Shown here: piece after piece, positions 15,562-23,845 of the stretch
How the letters are laid out: the number at the start of each line of letters is the position of its first letter
How positions within the stretch are numbered: the first letter of the stretch is position 1
Source of the DNA: Bacteroides sp. Marseille-P3684
Lineage (GTDB): Bacteria > Bacteroidota > Bacteroidia > Bacteroidales > Bacteroidaceae
DNA: 39,323 bases
Assembly: GCF_900291465.1 (NCBI RefSeq)
Contig: NZ_LT985808.1
Location: forward strand, 1,065,731-1,105,053
Direction: 5' to 3'
The notes under the pieces: model-generated
Databases searched by the model: none
What the model was told of the DNA's origin: nothing
Seen by the model: the letters and a program-made list of their open reading frames with translations, nothing else
Position numbers and translations under genes: made by a program

Positions 15562-16380
15562 TTAGTTCCGGTTCCGTAGAAGAAGCTTCCCCACCTTGCA
15601 TCCGGCATAGATGAGGATGGAGAAGAAGATGATGGACGCTCCCGAAGGCACGTTGTAACGATAGGACAGCAGCAGTCCGCCCAGGCAGCTGAGGCAGGCG
15701 ATGAGGATGGACAGCCCGATGATGCGGCGGAAGCTGTTGGTGAAGAGGTTGGCAGTCATCTGCGGAATGGTGAGGAGCGAGATGGCGAGCACGATGCCCA
15801 CCATGCGCAGACAGGCAACGATGGTGAGGGCGATGAACATCATCAGTCCGTATTCAATGACCGTGACGGGGAGCCCTTGCGAACGGGCAAACTCACGGTC
15901 GAACGCCGTATAGACAATCGGGCGTAGGAAGAGGGTGAAGAGGAGTCCCAGCAATGCCGACAGGACGGCAAGCACCCAGATGTCCGAACGGGTGATGGTG
16001 AGGATGTTCCCGAAGAGATAGGACGAGAGGTCGGGGGCAAAGCCCGGGGCGAGGAAGCTGAAGATGATGCCGATGGCCATGCCGAATGTCCAGAACACGG
16101 CAATGGCGGAATCCTCGCGCATGTCGCGCCGCTTGCTCAGCCACTCCACGCCGAATGCCGAGAGGACGGAGAAGACGGCTGCCGAGAGGATGGGGGAGAT
16201 GCCCAGGTAGACTCCCAGCCCGATGCCTCCGAACGAGGCGTGCGTGATGCCTCCGCTGATGAACACCAGCCGCCGCGTGACGATGTACGTGCCGATGATG
16301 CCGCAGGCGATACTGGCAAAGAGACTGCCCAGCAACGCATGCTGGAAGAACGTGTATTGCAGGATGTCGAGAAGTTCCAT
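15562..16380 (-). CDS. Metal ion ABC transporter permease (ABC-3 / ZnuB type)
   Basis: The 272-residue integral inner-membrane subunit of a zinc or manganese importer, with about eight hydrophobic helices. Family segments are [20 protein letters not shown] (about 29-49) and [11 protein letters not shown] after it. The helix-rich middle includes [19 protein letters not shown], and the loop SSYLFGNIL marks the ABC-3 group. [20 protein letters not shown] lies near the C-terminus. The ATPase and binding-protein genes are not next to it, so partners must be elsewhere. It sits in the aroA operon, 12 bases after the small membrane protein gene and 16 before tsaE. Zinc is the more usual substrate, but sequence alone does not decide. 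Confidence 0.88.
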   Translation of the reverse strand: MELLDILQYTFFQHALLGSLFASIACGIIGTYIVTRRLVFISGGITHASFGGIGLGVYLGISPILSAAVFSVLSAFGVEWLSKRRDMREDSAIAVFWTFGMAIGIIFSFLAPGFAPDLSSYLFGNILTITRSDIWVLAVLSALLGLLFTLFLRPIVYTAFDREFARSQGLPVTVIEYGLMMFIALTIVACLRMVGIVLAISLLTIPQMTANLFTNSFRRIIGLSILIACLSCLGGLLLSYRYNVPSGASIIFFSILIYAGCKVGKLLLRNRN

Positions 16381-16392
16381 AGTGTGGGGTAA

Positions 16393-16824
16393 TCAGGATT
16401 TGGGGACGGGATGTGCGCGCAGGTCGTCCACGATGAGGATGATTTCATCTTTCACGCCGTCGGGCAAGGAGACGCCTCGCAGTTGCAGGCTGCGCACCCA
16501 GCCGGGCACGTCGTCCGGCCGCATCGTGTAGAGTACCTCGCGGAAGGCGTCGGCGTCCTCGTCGTTGTAGCCGTCAGAGGGAGTACCGCGGAAGCGGTCC
16601 AACTCTTCGTCGTCGTAGTATTCAATCTTCCGGCTGACTCCTGCCAGCAGGCTGTCGCGTTCACAGACGGCATGCTGGCCGCAGCATTCCATGTCCGTGC
16701 GTGGGGCGGGCGCATCTTCTTCCGTCGGTGTGTCGCCCTGTTTCTTCCGGTTCAGGTTTCCCAAAGCATAGGCTGCGATGCCGAGCACCAGCAGCGCTCC
16801 GATAAAAATAGCTATCAGTGTCAT
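16393..16824 (-). CDS. Small membrane-anchored protein with Cys motif, unknown function
   Basis: A 143-residue protein. An N-terminal transmembrane helix (about 3-21, LIAIFIGALLVLGIAAYAL) precedes a cytosolic part. In it ECCGQHAVCERDSLLA (about 46-61) carries three close cysteines and a histidine, as in a metal- or cluster-binding loop. An acidic helical part follows (YYDDEELDRFRG, then DEDADAFREVLYTMRPDDVP). I recall close relatives in Bacteroidota sometimes labelled phospholipase, without a lipase motif that I can see here. Its start overlaps the aroA stop by four bases (ATGA), so the two are translationally coupled. Function is unknown. Confidence 0.7.
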   Translation of the reverse strand: MTLIAIFIGALLVLGIAAYALGNLNRKKQGDTPTEEDAPAPRTDMECCGQHAVCERDSLLAGVSRKIEYYDDEELDRFRGTPSDGYNDEDADAFREVLYTMRPDDVPGWVRSLQLRGVSLPDGVKDEIILIVDDLRAHPVPKS

Positions 16825-18053
16825 AGTTCCTCCAGATGAAATCCCGCACGGCGCAGGTCGTCCCAGTAGTGAGGGTACGACTTCGACACCACTTGCGGGT
16901 GGTTGATGCGAATCTCCGGCAGGCAGAGGGCTGCCGGTGCGAAAGCCATCGCCATGCGGTGGTCTTCATACGTGTCGATGACGGGGCAGGGGTCAGCCGG
17001 CACCCGTTCTCCGTCCCAGGCGAGGACGGAGCCTTCTTCCTCTCGGACGGCATAGCCCAACTTACGCAGCTCGATGCGCAGGGCCTCCATGCGGTCGGTC
17101 TCCTTGATTTTCAAGCTTTGCAGTCCGCTGAAGCGGAAGGGCATCCCGAGCAGGGCACAAGTCACGACGAATGTCTGCGCCAGGTCGGGTTGGTTGGTGA
17201 AGTCATAGTCCATCCTTTCCAGCGCGCGGGGCATGCGACCGAGCACGGCACCTGCTCCGTTGAAGTCCGTCTTCACGCCCAAGGCTCCGAAGAGCTGCGC
17301 CACGGCACTGTCTCCCTGCGGACTGTCGGGCAGCAGTCCCGGCAGTTCCACCTGTGCCTCCCGGCTCAATGCCGCCATTTCGTACCAGTAGGAAGCTGCG
17401 CTCCAGTCGCTCTCCACGGTGTAGGGGCGTGTGCTGTAGGCATGTGCTTCCACACGGACGCTACGTCCGTCGGGCATCCATCGCACCTGTCCGCCGAAGT
17501 CGGTCATCAGACGGAGCGTCAGGTCGATGTAGGGACGCGAGATGATGTCGCCCGTCAGGTGGAGCGTCAGTCCTTCCGGAAGCGTGGCGCCAATCATCAG
17601 AAGGGCGGAGATGTATTGTGAGCTGACGTCTCCCGGCAGTGAGACCTCCGATGCCGTGAGCCTTCTTCCGTGTATCAATAAAGGTGGAAATCCTTCCGTC
17701 TGCGTATATTCAATGTCTGCCCCCAGGCTGCGCAAGGCATCAACCAGGATGCGGATGGGGCGTTGCTGCATGCGGGCAGTTCCCGTCAGGAGATGCTGTT
17801 CGTCCGGTTGTACTGCAAAGAAAGCCGTAAGGAAGCGCATGGCTGTCCCCGCTGCCCCGATGTCGACCACATCTCCGCGTGAACGCAGTCCGTCGACCAT
17901 CACCCGTGTATCATCGCAGTCGGATAGATTGCCGATGTCCGCCTTTCCGCCAGCCAAAGCATCGAGGACAAGTGCCCGGTTGCAGATACTTTTCGAGGCA
18001 GGCAGGCTGATGCGGCAATTGATTTGTGAAGGAGCTGTAATTCTTAGTTGCAT
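16821..18053 (-). CDS. aroA: 3-phosphoshikimate 1-carboxyvinyltransferase (EPSP synthase)
   Basis: AroA joins phosphoenolpyruvate to shikimate-3-phosphate, the sixth step of the shikimate path to aromatic amino acids. The 410-residue protein starts MQLRITAP and has the substrate-binding LPASKSICNRALVLDAL (Lys21, Ser22, Arg26). Further family segments are GAAGTAMRFLTAFFAVQ, PGDVSSQYISALLMIGATLP and LKIKETDRMEALRIELRKLG. DTYEDHRMAMAFAPAAL lies near 358-374. It is slightly shorter than E. coli AroA (427 residues). It is the first gene of a five-gene minus-strand operon and has a -7 promoter box just upstream. Confidence 0.95.
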   Translation of the reverse strand: MQLRITAPSQINCRISLPASKSICNRALVLDALAGGKADIGNLSDCDDTRVMVDGLRSRGDVVDIGAAGTAMRFLTAFFAVQPDEQHLLTGTARMQQRPIRILVDALRSLGADIEYTQTEGFPPLLIHGRRLTASEVSLPGDVSSQYISALLMIGATLPEGLTLHLTGDIISRPYIDLTLRLMTDFGGQVRWMPDGRSVRVEAHAYSTRPYTVESDWSAASYWYEMAALSREAQVELPGLLPDSPQGDSAVAQLFGALGVKTDFNGAGAVLGRMPRALERMDYDFTNQPDLAQTFVVTCALLGMPFRFSGLQSLKIKETDRMEALRIELRKLGYAVREEEGSVLAWDGERVPADPCPVIDTYEDHRMAMAFAPAALCLPEIRINHPQVVSKSYPHYWDDLRRAGFHLEEL

Positions 18054-18085
18054 TTTAAATGAGTGGTTTACTAACTACATCTTTG

Positions 18086-18093
18086 CAAAAGTA
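18086..18093 (-). promoter_or_regulatory. -7 promoter box of the aroA operon
   Basis: The minus strand reads TACTTTTG, a full TAnnTTTG match, 33 bases before the aroA ATG. The expected leader is about 26 bases. Confidence 0.55.
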
Positions 18094-18260
18094 CGCATAA
18101 AAACCTTAGTTGCGTCAGCTTTCGGCGAAAAACCTCATTCTGTCATCGGAATCGCCCTTTCGGGTGACACTTGTACTTGCTTCCATCGCCTTTCCGGCCG
18201 TCTTCCTCTGTTGCCGTGTCAGAAAAAATGCCCTTCCCGATAAAAAAAGTCATGGAAAAG

Positions 18261-18291
18261 TTTGCATAACCAAAAAGAAGGCGTACCTTTG
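18261..18291 (+). promoter_or_regulatory. Promoter of tRNA-Pro (-33 and -7)
   Basis: TTTG at 18261-18264 and TACCTTTG at 18284-18291 with a 19-base spacer. The predicted start is only a few bases before the tRNA. Confidence 0.75.
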
Positions 18292-18302
18292 CATCCGCAA
18301 TT

Positions 18303-18377
18303 CGGGGTGTAGCTCAGCCCGGTTAGAGTACGCGTCTGGGGGGCGTGTGGTCGCTGGTTCGAATCCAGTCACCCCGA
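18303..18377 (+). tRNA. tRNA-Pro (anticodon GGG)
   Basis: A full cloverleaf. The acceptor is CGGGGTG/CACCCCG and the D arm is GCTC/GAGT. The anticodon stem CGCGT/GCGTG has loop CTGGGGG and anticodon GGG. The T arm is GCTGG/CCAGT with TTCGAAT, and the discriminator is A. CCA is not encoded (ACT follows). An accessory island starts directly downstream. Confidence 0.93.
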
Positions 18378-18390
18378 CTGGTAAAATGAA

Positions 18391-18431
18391 GGAGTTAAGT
18401 GATGAACTTAGCTCCTTTTTATTTTTATATA
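18391..18431 (+). terminator. Terminator of tRNA-Pro
   Basis: GGAGTTAAGT pairs with ACTTAGCTCC (one wobble) around loop GATGA, followed by TTTTTATTTTTA. Confidence 0.75.
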
Positions 18432-18443
18432 CTGACGGATTAC

Positions 18444-18481
18444 GGCTCAGTTTGTTTTTGGCTCAGTTTGGGCTCAGTTTG
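18444..18481 (+). repeat. Triple GGCTCAGTTTG direct repeat
   Basis: GGCTCAGTTTG occurs at 18444-18454, 18460-18470 and 18471-18481, right after the tRNA-Pro terminator. It could be part of an integration site or a recombinase-binding array at the island edge. No second copy is seen at the other end of the island. Confidence 0.6.
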
Positions 18482-18485
18482 TTTT

Positions 18486-18611
18486 CCTGAAAAGGCATTT
18501 CATTATTATGAAGAAGCGGAAGATTATTACAATATGGGGCGAATGTATGAGCAAGGTGTCGGTACAAAGCAGGATTTGCAAAAGGCATTTGAATGTTATT
18601 CAAGTCTCTGA
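18486..18611 (+). pseudogene. Sel1-repeat protein, C-terminal relic
   Basis: The frame reads EKAFHYYEEAEDYYNMGRMY then EQGVGTKQDLQKAFECYSSL and stops at 18609-18611. This is one and a half Sel1-type repeats (xYNMGxMYExGxGxxxDxxKAFxxY). There is no start or earlier repeat: it begins straight after the GGCTCAGTTTG repeats. It is the tail of a gene lost by insertion or deletion at the tRNA-Pro site. Confidence 0.55.
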
Positions 18612-18620
18612 TTTTGAATG

Positions 18621-19868
18621 TTAATTGCTTGCGTCTTGGCATAATAGTAATGATTTTCCTTTTTCGGTGGTATAATATTTCTGTAAACGACTGTTAGGCT
18701 TGTCAGGAACGGTCATTGCCAACAATCCTTCCTCAACCATAGGCTTTATGAATTTCTTCATAAATGTAGCTCTGTCTTTAAATCCAGCACAAACAATAAT
18801 CTCACTGTTTGCCCGACCTTCTGTTGCGCAAAAAGACAGAATTGAATTAAGTATATTCCATTCTATACCTAATTTATCTTTAACTTGTTCCCGACTTATC
18901 GGTGACTTATCGGTGACTTGTCGGTGACTTGTTGGTATATTCTCCGCAAACTCAAACTCTTTAGGGTCACGATAGGTAATAGAAAAGATAAACTCCTCTC
19001 CACTATGTATCTCTATTTCAGAGTTTTCAAAATATAACGGAGCATATTTTCGAATATTTTTCTGTCCAGAACCAAGTTCTTCAGCCCATTTCATTTCACG
19101 GAACACCTTTGTTATTAGCGGATTCTTTGTACGGGTGCGCCAATCATTTATATCTATATCCCCTGTTTGGAAAGGTTTCGTACGATGCCACGGACAACAG
19201 TTCAGAATAGTCTGTTCCTTGCCAAATAAGAGAATAGCAGCCAACTTATATCCTTCTTTGTTTGTTCCCCGTTGTTTACCCCAAAACAGACTTTTCAGGA
19301 ATTCTTCATTTGTCATGCTCAGCCACGGATGATTGGAGTTATGGATGGAAATGTGGCTACGCATAATTTTGAACGATTCTTCGTCCATATCTTCCAAGGT
19401 CACATCGGGAAACACCTCGTTTTCGGAAGATTCCTTTTCTTTTCGCATGAACATATTCTTAATCAGATAGGTATGCTTTGACACATCATTGTCCGCATCA
19501 CCCCAACGGTCGAAGAAACGATTTTTGTATCTATGTACCTGTTCACTCTCTGGTACATTCAGATACAAGATAATCTTACCGTCTACCTCAGCCTGTTCCG
19601 GTGTGATTGGCATTGGAGGAAGAAATTGTTCAGGATTATTCAGCGTATTGATAATGCTTTTGGTCATATCTGTTACACATTTAGGGTTAATTCCCAATAT
19701 TGCGCCATCATCATCTACTCCCAAAAAGATATACCCTCCCTCTGCATTCAAGAAAGAGCATACGGTTTCATACACAGATGCTGAAACCTGATCCGTACAT
19801 TTCTTAAATTCTACTTGCTTATTCTCGCCATGCGAAAGTAAGTCCTTTATTTTATCTGTTGATAACAT
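18621..19868 (-). CDS. AlbA_2-domain ATP-binding protein (RecG-like regulator), probably internally deleted
   Basis: A 415-residue cytosolic protein. The N-terminal AlbA_2 (Schlafen-like) domain has VEFKKCTDQVSASVYETVCS and GGYIFLGVDDDGAILGI (about 19-60). The C-terminal half has KNPLITKVFREMKWAEELGS (about 252-271) and KNIRKYAPLYF, then a winged-helix end. In relatives I know, about 100 residues of an ATPase-like domain stand between the NCCPWHRT and TGDIDINDWRT-like segments. Here HRT joins KPFQTGDIDINDWRT directly, in frame, so the domain seems deleted. A 12-base repeat, seen as VTDKSPISREQVKDK, spans 18893-18935. Such proteins may be transcriptional regulators or defence factors. An unrecognised gene tail lies upstream. 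Confidence 0.65.
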   Translation of the reverse strand: MLSTDKIKDLLSHGENKQVEFKKCTDQVSASVYETVCSFLNAEGGYIFLGVDDDGAILGINPKCVTDMTKSIINTLNNPEQFLPPMPITPEQAEVDGKIILYLNVPESEQVHRYKNRFFDRWGDADNDVSKHTYLIKNMFMRKEKESSENEVFPDVTLEDMDEESFKIMRSHISIHNSNHPWLSMTNEEFLKSLFWGKQRGTNKEGYKLAAILLFGKEQTILNCCPWHRTKPFQTGDIDINDWRTRTKNPLITKVFREMKWAEELGSGQKNIRKYAPLYFENSEIEIHSGEEFIFSITYRDPKEFEFAENIPTSHRQVTDKSPISREQVKDKLGIEWNILNSILSFCATEGRANSEIIVCAGFKDRATFMKKFIKPMVEEGLLAMTVPDKPNSRLQKYYTTEKGKSLLLCQDASN

Positions 19869-19881
19869 GCTATTTCGTTTA

Positions 19882-20005
19882 TAATACTTTTATCGCTTCG
19901 TCTATTACACTACTGGCAAAACTATCCAAGTAAATGTTGGTCGTTTCTTCTTCCAATGATGAAATGCTAAAACCGCCCTTGCCAAATGGGTAAGTTGTTT
20001 CTGAG
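19882..20005 (-). pseudogene. C-terminal tail of an unrecognised protein
   Basis: On the minus strand, QDGETSETTYPFGKGGFS then ISSLEEETTNIYLDSFASSV and IDEAIKVL lead to a stop just upstream of the AlbA_2 gene. It reads as real protein (acidic helices, few rare codons) but has no start. It joins the integrase relic at about 20005 in a different frame, so two unrelated gene pieces are fused here. I cannot name the family. Confidence 0.35.
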
Positions 20006-20008
20006 GTT

Positions 20009-20280
20009 TCACCATCTTGATTCCTTTACATTTCCTTTGTTTGAGTAGTGAAAGAATTCTTGTTCGAATTGATTTAGTGTCCAATCAACTTTATTAGCAT
20101 CAAAATCTGCTATAATGCGAAGTATCTCTGATTTCTTTTGCGTTAACCATTCGTTGAGGTATATTCGGTCTGGATGTAATTTGGGGATACGTTTATCTGT
20201 GACAAACATTTCAAGTTTGTCATTCCATTGATGTGCCCCTGCATAAATGCTTAACGCCATCACCTTCCGTTTATTATTTT
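20009..20280 (-). pseudogene. Tyrosine integrase, N-terminal domain relic
   Basis: The minus-strand frame reads NNKRKVMALSIYAGAHQWND, then KLEMFVTDKRIPKLHPDRIY and LNEWLTQKKSEILRIIADFD, then ANKVDWTLNQFEQEFF. This is the Arm-type DNA-binding N-terminus of Bacteroidota tyrosine integrases (the pattern xxWNxxxxxV, lined-up helices, and WTLNQFE). The catalytic C-terminal domain with the Arg-His-Arg-Tyr set is absent: the frame ends at 20009 in SRW. The sequence before NNKRK has no integrase likeness, so the N-terminus is cut too. It points to a lost mobile element near tRNA-Pro. Confidence 0.6.
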
Positions 20281-20307
20281 CCGGTAAATAATTTGTATAG
20301 TTGTATA

Positions 20308-20337
20308 TTGTTTTTAATACCTGTTTTATTAGCTTTG
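20308..20337 (+). promoter_or_regulatory. Promoter of the helicase gene
   Basis: TTGT at 20308-20311 and TAGCTTTG at 20330-20337 with an 18-base spacer. The leader to the ATG at 20421 is about 75 bases. Confidence 0.5.
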
Positions 20338-20420
20338 CAACGATAAAGTAGATTGTATCATAGATATACAGTCCTTTTATTGCAACAGGTTTAAAAATCA
20401 AGACGGATAAATAATCGAGC

Positions 20421-23400
20421 ATGAGTATATGGAATGTTTTACGGCGGATGATTACAGGCGGAAAGAGAAACTCTACCGCCAGGGAGGAGGTGCCGGAACA
20501 TATACCACAGGAATACAAGGAGGTCTTGGCTTTCAATCGGACTTTTGATGCATTGATGACAGAAGAGCGTTTTATAGCTCGGAGCGATTATAAGGAGTTG
20601 GTTGAAGGGGCAGCCCACTTGTATCAGTTCTATGAGACATTGTCGTCTTCCAATGTACTGGATGATTTTATTCGTAAAAGTAAACTTGATTCATCGCAAA
20701 TAGACCGTTTTCGTGAGACATATGCCGGGCTATATGATTTGACTAAGGAATCTCCTTTTGTGCAACAACACAATGAAGAATATGTCAAACGTCACCTGGT
20801 GTTGGAGAAAGACTATCTGGATACTATCCTGAAGGAATGCGATCCTGCAATTTTGCTGGATGAGGAACAGCGCAGGGTGCTTCTTTCTGAGGAAGATCAC
20901 ACGTTGGTGATTGCAGGAGCCGGGGCGGGCAAGACAACCACTGTAGCTGCCAAGGTAAAATATCTGGTAGACAAACGTGGAATAGAACCTTCCAAAATCC
21001 TGGTGATTTCATTCACCAATAAAGCTGTTGGAGAACTGCGTGAACGGATTAACGGCTGTTTGCACATCAATTGCCCCATTACTACATTCCATTCGGCCGG
21101 ATATGCCATTTTGCGGAAGGGAGATTCTGAAGGCAAGCGTATTGTCGATGGAGGCTACATGTATGCTGTTATAAACAAGTATCTGAAGTCTGCCGTGATG
21201 AGCCGGGAAGATCTGGTGAAGAAACTGATTCTTTTTTTCGGGTCTTATTTTACTGCACCTTATGAGGGAGATGATTTGAACCGTTATTTTCGCTTTGTTT
21301 CCAAGGCTGATTTTTCGACGTTGAAAAGTAACTTGCATGAGTATGTGAGACAGATTGTGGACCGTAAGACTGAAAAAGTACAGACTCTTAACAATGAAAT
21401 ACTCCGTTCCATTGAAGAGGTTCGTATCGCTAACTGGCTCTATCTTCATCAGATTGACTATGAGTATGAACCGGTCTATCGCTATCGTGTCTTGGATGCC
21501 AGCAAGCCTTATACGCCGGATTTTCGGATAAAACAGGGTGACAAAGAATCTTATATTGAGCACTTTGGAATTACGGAGGATGGACGGAACAGCCGTTATA
21601 CACCGGCGGAACTGGAGCGTTATAAAGCCCGGGTGAATGATAAAATCCGTTTGCACCGGAAACATAAGACCGATTTGATCTATACATTTTCTGCTTATCG
21701 GGATGGACGTTCTTTTCTGGAACACCTGGAGGAGCAATTGTTGGAACGGGGGTATGTCATAAATGAACGTCCGTTGAATGAGGTCTATAAGAAACTGGTA
21801 GACGCGGAAGAAAATAAGTATATTACCAAGTTTACTCTTTTGATTTGCCATTTTATCAGTAATTTCAAGACGCAAGGTTACAAGGCTGAGAAATTCGAAG
21901 CGTTCAAATCTTCCGTGAAGAATGTGCGTACAAGGCTGTTCCTGGATATTTGTAGCGTTTGTTTCCTGGAATATCAGAAGGCATTGAAAGAAAGCTGTAG
22001 TATTGATTTTGAAGATATGATCAATGAGTCGGCTGAACTGATTCGTAAGAAACAGGTGAATCAGGAACATTTGGACTTCAAATATATCATCGTTGATGAG
22101 TATCAGGATATCTCCAGACAACGTTACAACCTGATACGTGAGCTGTCAGCTTTGTGTAGTGCCAAGATTGTGGCAGTGGGAGATGACTGGCAGTCTATCT
22201 ATGCCTTTAGCGGTTCTATTTTGCCGTTATTTACTCGGTTCTGCCAGGAAGTGGGTTATGGACAGGAATTGAAGATTACACGCACGTATCGAAATGCGCA
22301 AGAAGTGATAGACATTGCAGGTGCCTTTATCCAGCGGAATGAGAATCAGATAAAGAAAGCATTGATTTCTCCGAAACGTATTACGAATCCGGTAGTCATC
22401 CGTACATACAGTGAGAAATACTCCAGGCAGCAGGACGGAGGACGTTATTACAATCTGGGAATAGCCGTGAATGAGGCTATCAGTGATGTGATTGAGTATA
22501 ATAAGGTTGAGGGAAAGTCACGTGTTGTTTCTATTCTGTTGATCGGACGTTATGGCTTTGATGCCGTCCATCTCTGTCGTTCAAAAGAGTTTAACTATGA
22601 TGAGAAGTCCGGACGTGTGTATTCCTCACGTTATGGTTCACAGGTAAAGCTGCAATTCCTGACTGCGCATAGCTCTAAAGGATTGAGCGCGGACAATGTT
22701 ATTATAATCAATGCAAAAGATGATGTTTACGGATTCCCCTCTAAGGTGGATGATGATCCGGTATTGAGCCTGGTAGTCGTCAATGACAATTCGTACACTT
22801 ATGCGGAAGAGCGTCGCCTGTTCTATGTGGCACTGACCCGTACAAAAAATCGTGTCTTTATTGTGACACCTTCACAGCGTCCCTCGGAATTCATCAAAGA
22901 GCTGTTGAGCGATACGGCGCGTTATCCGAATGTCACCTTGAAAGGTGAATTGGCGTCTGCTGTGAATGACCCGTTGCCTATAGGAAACCGTTGCCCGATT
23001 TGTGGATATCCGATGCAGCTGCGTTGGAACAAGAACTATGGATTGAAACTGTGGATTTGTACCAACGAACAGGAACTGTGTGGCTTTATGACGAATGACA
23101 TGAGAGGGGGAGAACTGGGCATTCAGAAATGTGATTGGTGTGAAGATGGGTATTTGGTTGTGAAACCAGCCAAACAGCATTTTATTCTGGGCTGTACGAA
23201 CTATAAGGATGATAAGTCCGGATGCGGCCGGATGTTGGGATTGTCGCATTACAGGGCTTGGCTGCGGCATGATTTCGGCATTGAAGACCGTTCTGTCAAT
23301 TGTCCTTCTTATTTCAAAAAGAAGCCCGTGGAGGATATGGACGAGGTGACTCCTCCGGAGATGATTCCGGTTAAGGCAAAGAAGACTGTTTCTTCCGGTT

Positions 23401-23717
23401 CTTTTGCCGGAGTGAATATGGTGGAATATACGCCAGGCAAGATCGATACTGTTGAATTCCGGGTCTTAACCAATGCGGAAGGTCAAATCATTACAGACAT
23501 GGAACTCCTTAGACTTCTGTATGAGCTACGTATGCAGCTTGCACAAAAAGAAGGGATTGCAGCATCGAAGATTTTGCAGGATGCTGTGCTTGTACGCCTG
23601 GCGACGGACAAGCCGACTGACAGAGAGGAGTTCCTTCGCATTTATGGCATAGGTGATCGGAAGTATGAAGCGTACGGCGATGTTTTTTTAAGTGAAATCA
23701 AGTCCTATGTACATTAG
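20421..23717 (+). CDS. UvrD/HelD-like superfamily 1 helicase with nuclease motif, zinc fingers and HRDC-like end
   Basis: A 1098-residue DNA helicase of the UvrD/Rep/HelD class. Walker A is AGAGAGKTTT at 165-174. Motif II is VDEYQDI at 558-564, with GDDWQSIYAFSGS at 587-599. Later motifs are TAHSSKGL (748-755) and EERRLFYVALTR (796-807). Between motifs Ia and II, residues 340-425 carry PDFRI (366) and YIEHFG (378-383), the pattern of a PD-(D/E)xK or Vsr-type nuclease fold. C-terminal cysteines form two groups, C858/C861/C880/C887 and C904/C907/C925/C935, like topoisomerase-type zinc fingers. Residues 1020-1095 resemble an HRDC domain (YELRMQLAQKEG, then IYGIGDRKYEAYG). It may act in repair or against foreign DNA. 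Lower GC than core genes and its place in the tRNA-Pro island suggest horizontal gain. Confidence 0.85.
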   Translation: MSIWNVLRRMITGGKRNSTAREEVPEHIPQEYKEVLAFNRTFDALMTEERFIARSDYKELVEGAAHLYQFYETLSSSNVLDDFIRKSKLDSSQIDRFRETYAGLYDLTKESPFVQQHNEEYVKRHLVLEKDYLDTILKECDPAILLDEEQRRVLLSEEDHTLVIAGAGAGKTTTVAAKVKYLVDKRGIEPSKILVISFTNKAVGELRERINGCLHINCPITTFHSAGYAILRKGDSEGKRIVDGGYMYAVINKYLKSAVMSREDLVKKLILFFGSYFTAPYEGDDLNRYFRFVSKADFSTLKSNLHEYVRQIVDRKTEKVQTLNNEILRSIEEVRIANWLYLHQIDYEYEPVYRYRVLDASKPYTPDFRIKQGDKESYIEHFGITEDGRNSRYTPAELERYKARVNDKIRLHRKHKTDLIYTFSAYRDGRSFLEHLEEQLLERGYVINERPLNEVYKKLVDAEENKYITKFTLLICHFISNFKTQGYKAEKFEAFKSSVKNVRTRLFLDICSVCFLEYQKALKESCSIDFEDMINESAELIRKKQVNQEHLDFKYIIVDEYQDISRQRYNLIRELSALCSAKIVAVGDDWQSIYAFSGSILPLFTRFCQEVGYGQELKITRTYRNAQEVIDIAGAFIQRNENQIKKALISPKRITNPVVIRTYSEKYSRQQDGGRYYNLGIAVNEAISDVIEYNKVEGKSRVVSILLIGRYGFDAVHLCRSKEFNYDEKSGRVYSSRYGSQVKLQFLTAHSSKGLSADNVIIINAKDDVYGFPSKVDDDPVLSLVVVNDNSYTYAEERRLFYVALTRTKNRVFIVTPSQRPSEFIKELLSDTARYPNVTLKGELASAVNDPLPIGNRCPICGYPMQLRWNKNYGLKLWICTNEQELCGFMTNDMRGGELGIQKCDWCEDGYLVVKPAKQHFILGCTNYKDDKSGCGRMLGLSHYRAWLRHDFGIEDRSVNCPSYFKKKPVEDMDEVTPPEMIPVKAKKTVSSGSFAGVNMVEYTPGKIDTVEFRVLTNAEGQIITDMELLRLLYELRMQLAQKEGIAASKILQDAVLVRLATDKPTDREEFLRIYGIGDRKYEAYGDVFLSEIKSYVH

Positions 23718-23727
23718 TGCTTTCTAT

Positions 23728-23844
23728 TCCTTTTTGACTTGGTGCCGTGGTATATCTTCTGTAAGTTCAAACTCTTTAGGCCCAAGATAGGTAATTCCCT
23801 GAATGTTTCCTGTCTCGAACTAAGCTCTTCGGTTCATTTCATTT
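23728..23844 (-). pseudogene. Second AlbA_2-type gene relic (fragment)
   Basis: Minus-strand codons give GNIQGITYLGPKEFELTEDI then PRHQVKKE, matching SITYRDPKEFEFAENIPTSH of the protein at 18621-19868. Before it, the bases that should encode MKWAEELGSGQKNIR are recognisable (ATGAA, then CCGAAGAGCTTAGTTCG) but contain a deletion and an in-frame stop. The remainder of the gene is absent. The fragment lies between the helicase stop and the glycosyltransferase stop and marks the right edge of the accessory island. Confidence 0.6.
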
Positions 23845-23845
23845 T

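Noticed and set aside
18110-18490. 126-codon plus frame over tRNA-Pro
   Set aside because: It runs through the promoter, the tRNA gene and its terminator, so it cannot be a real gene.
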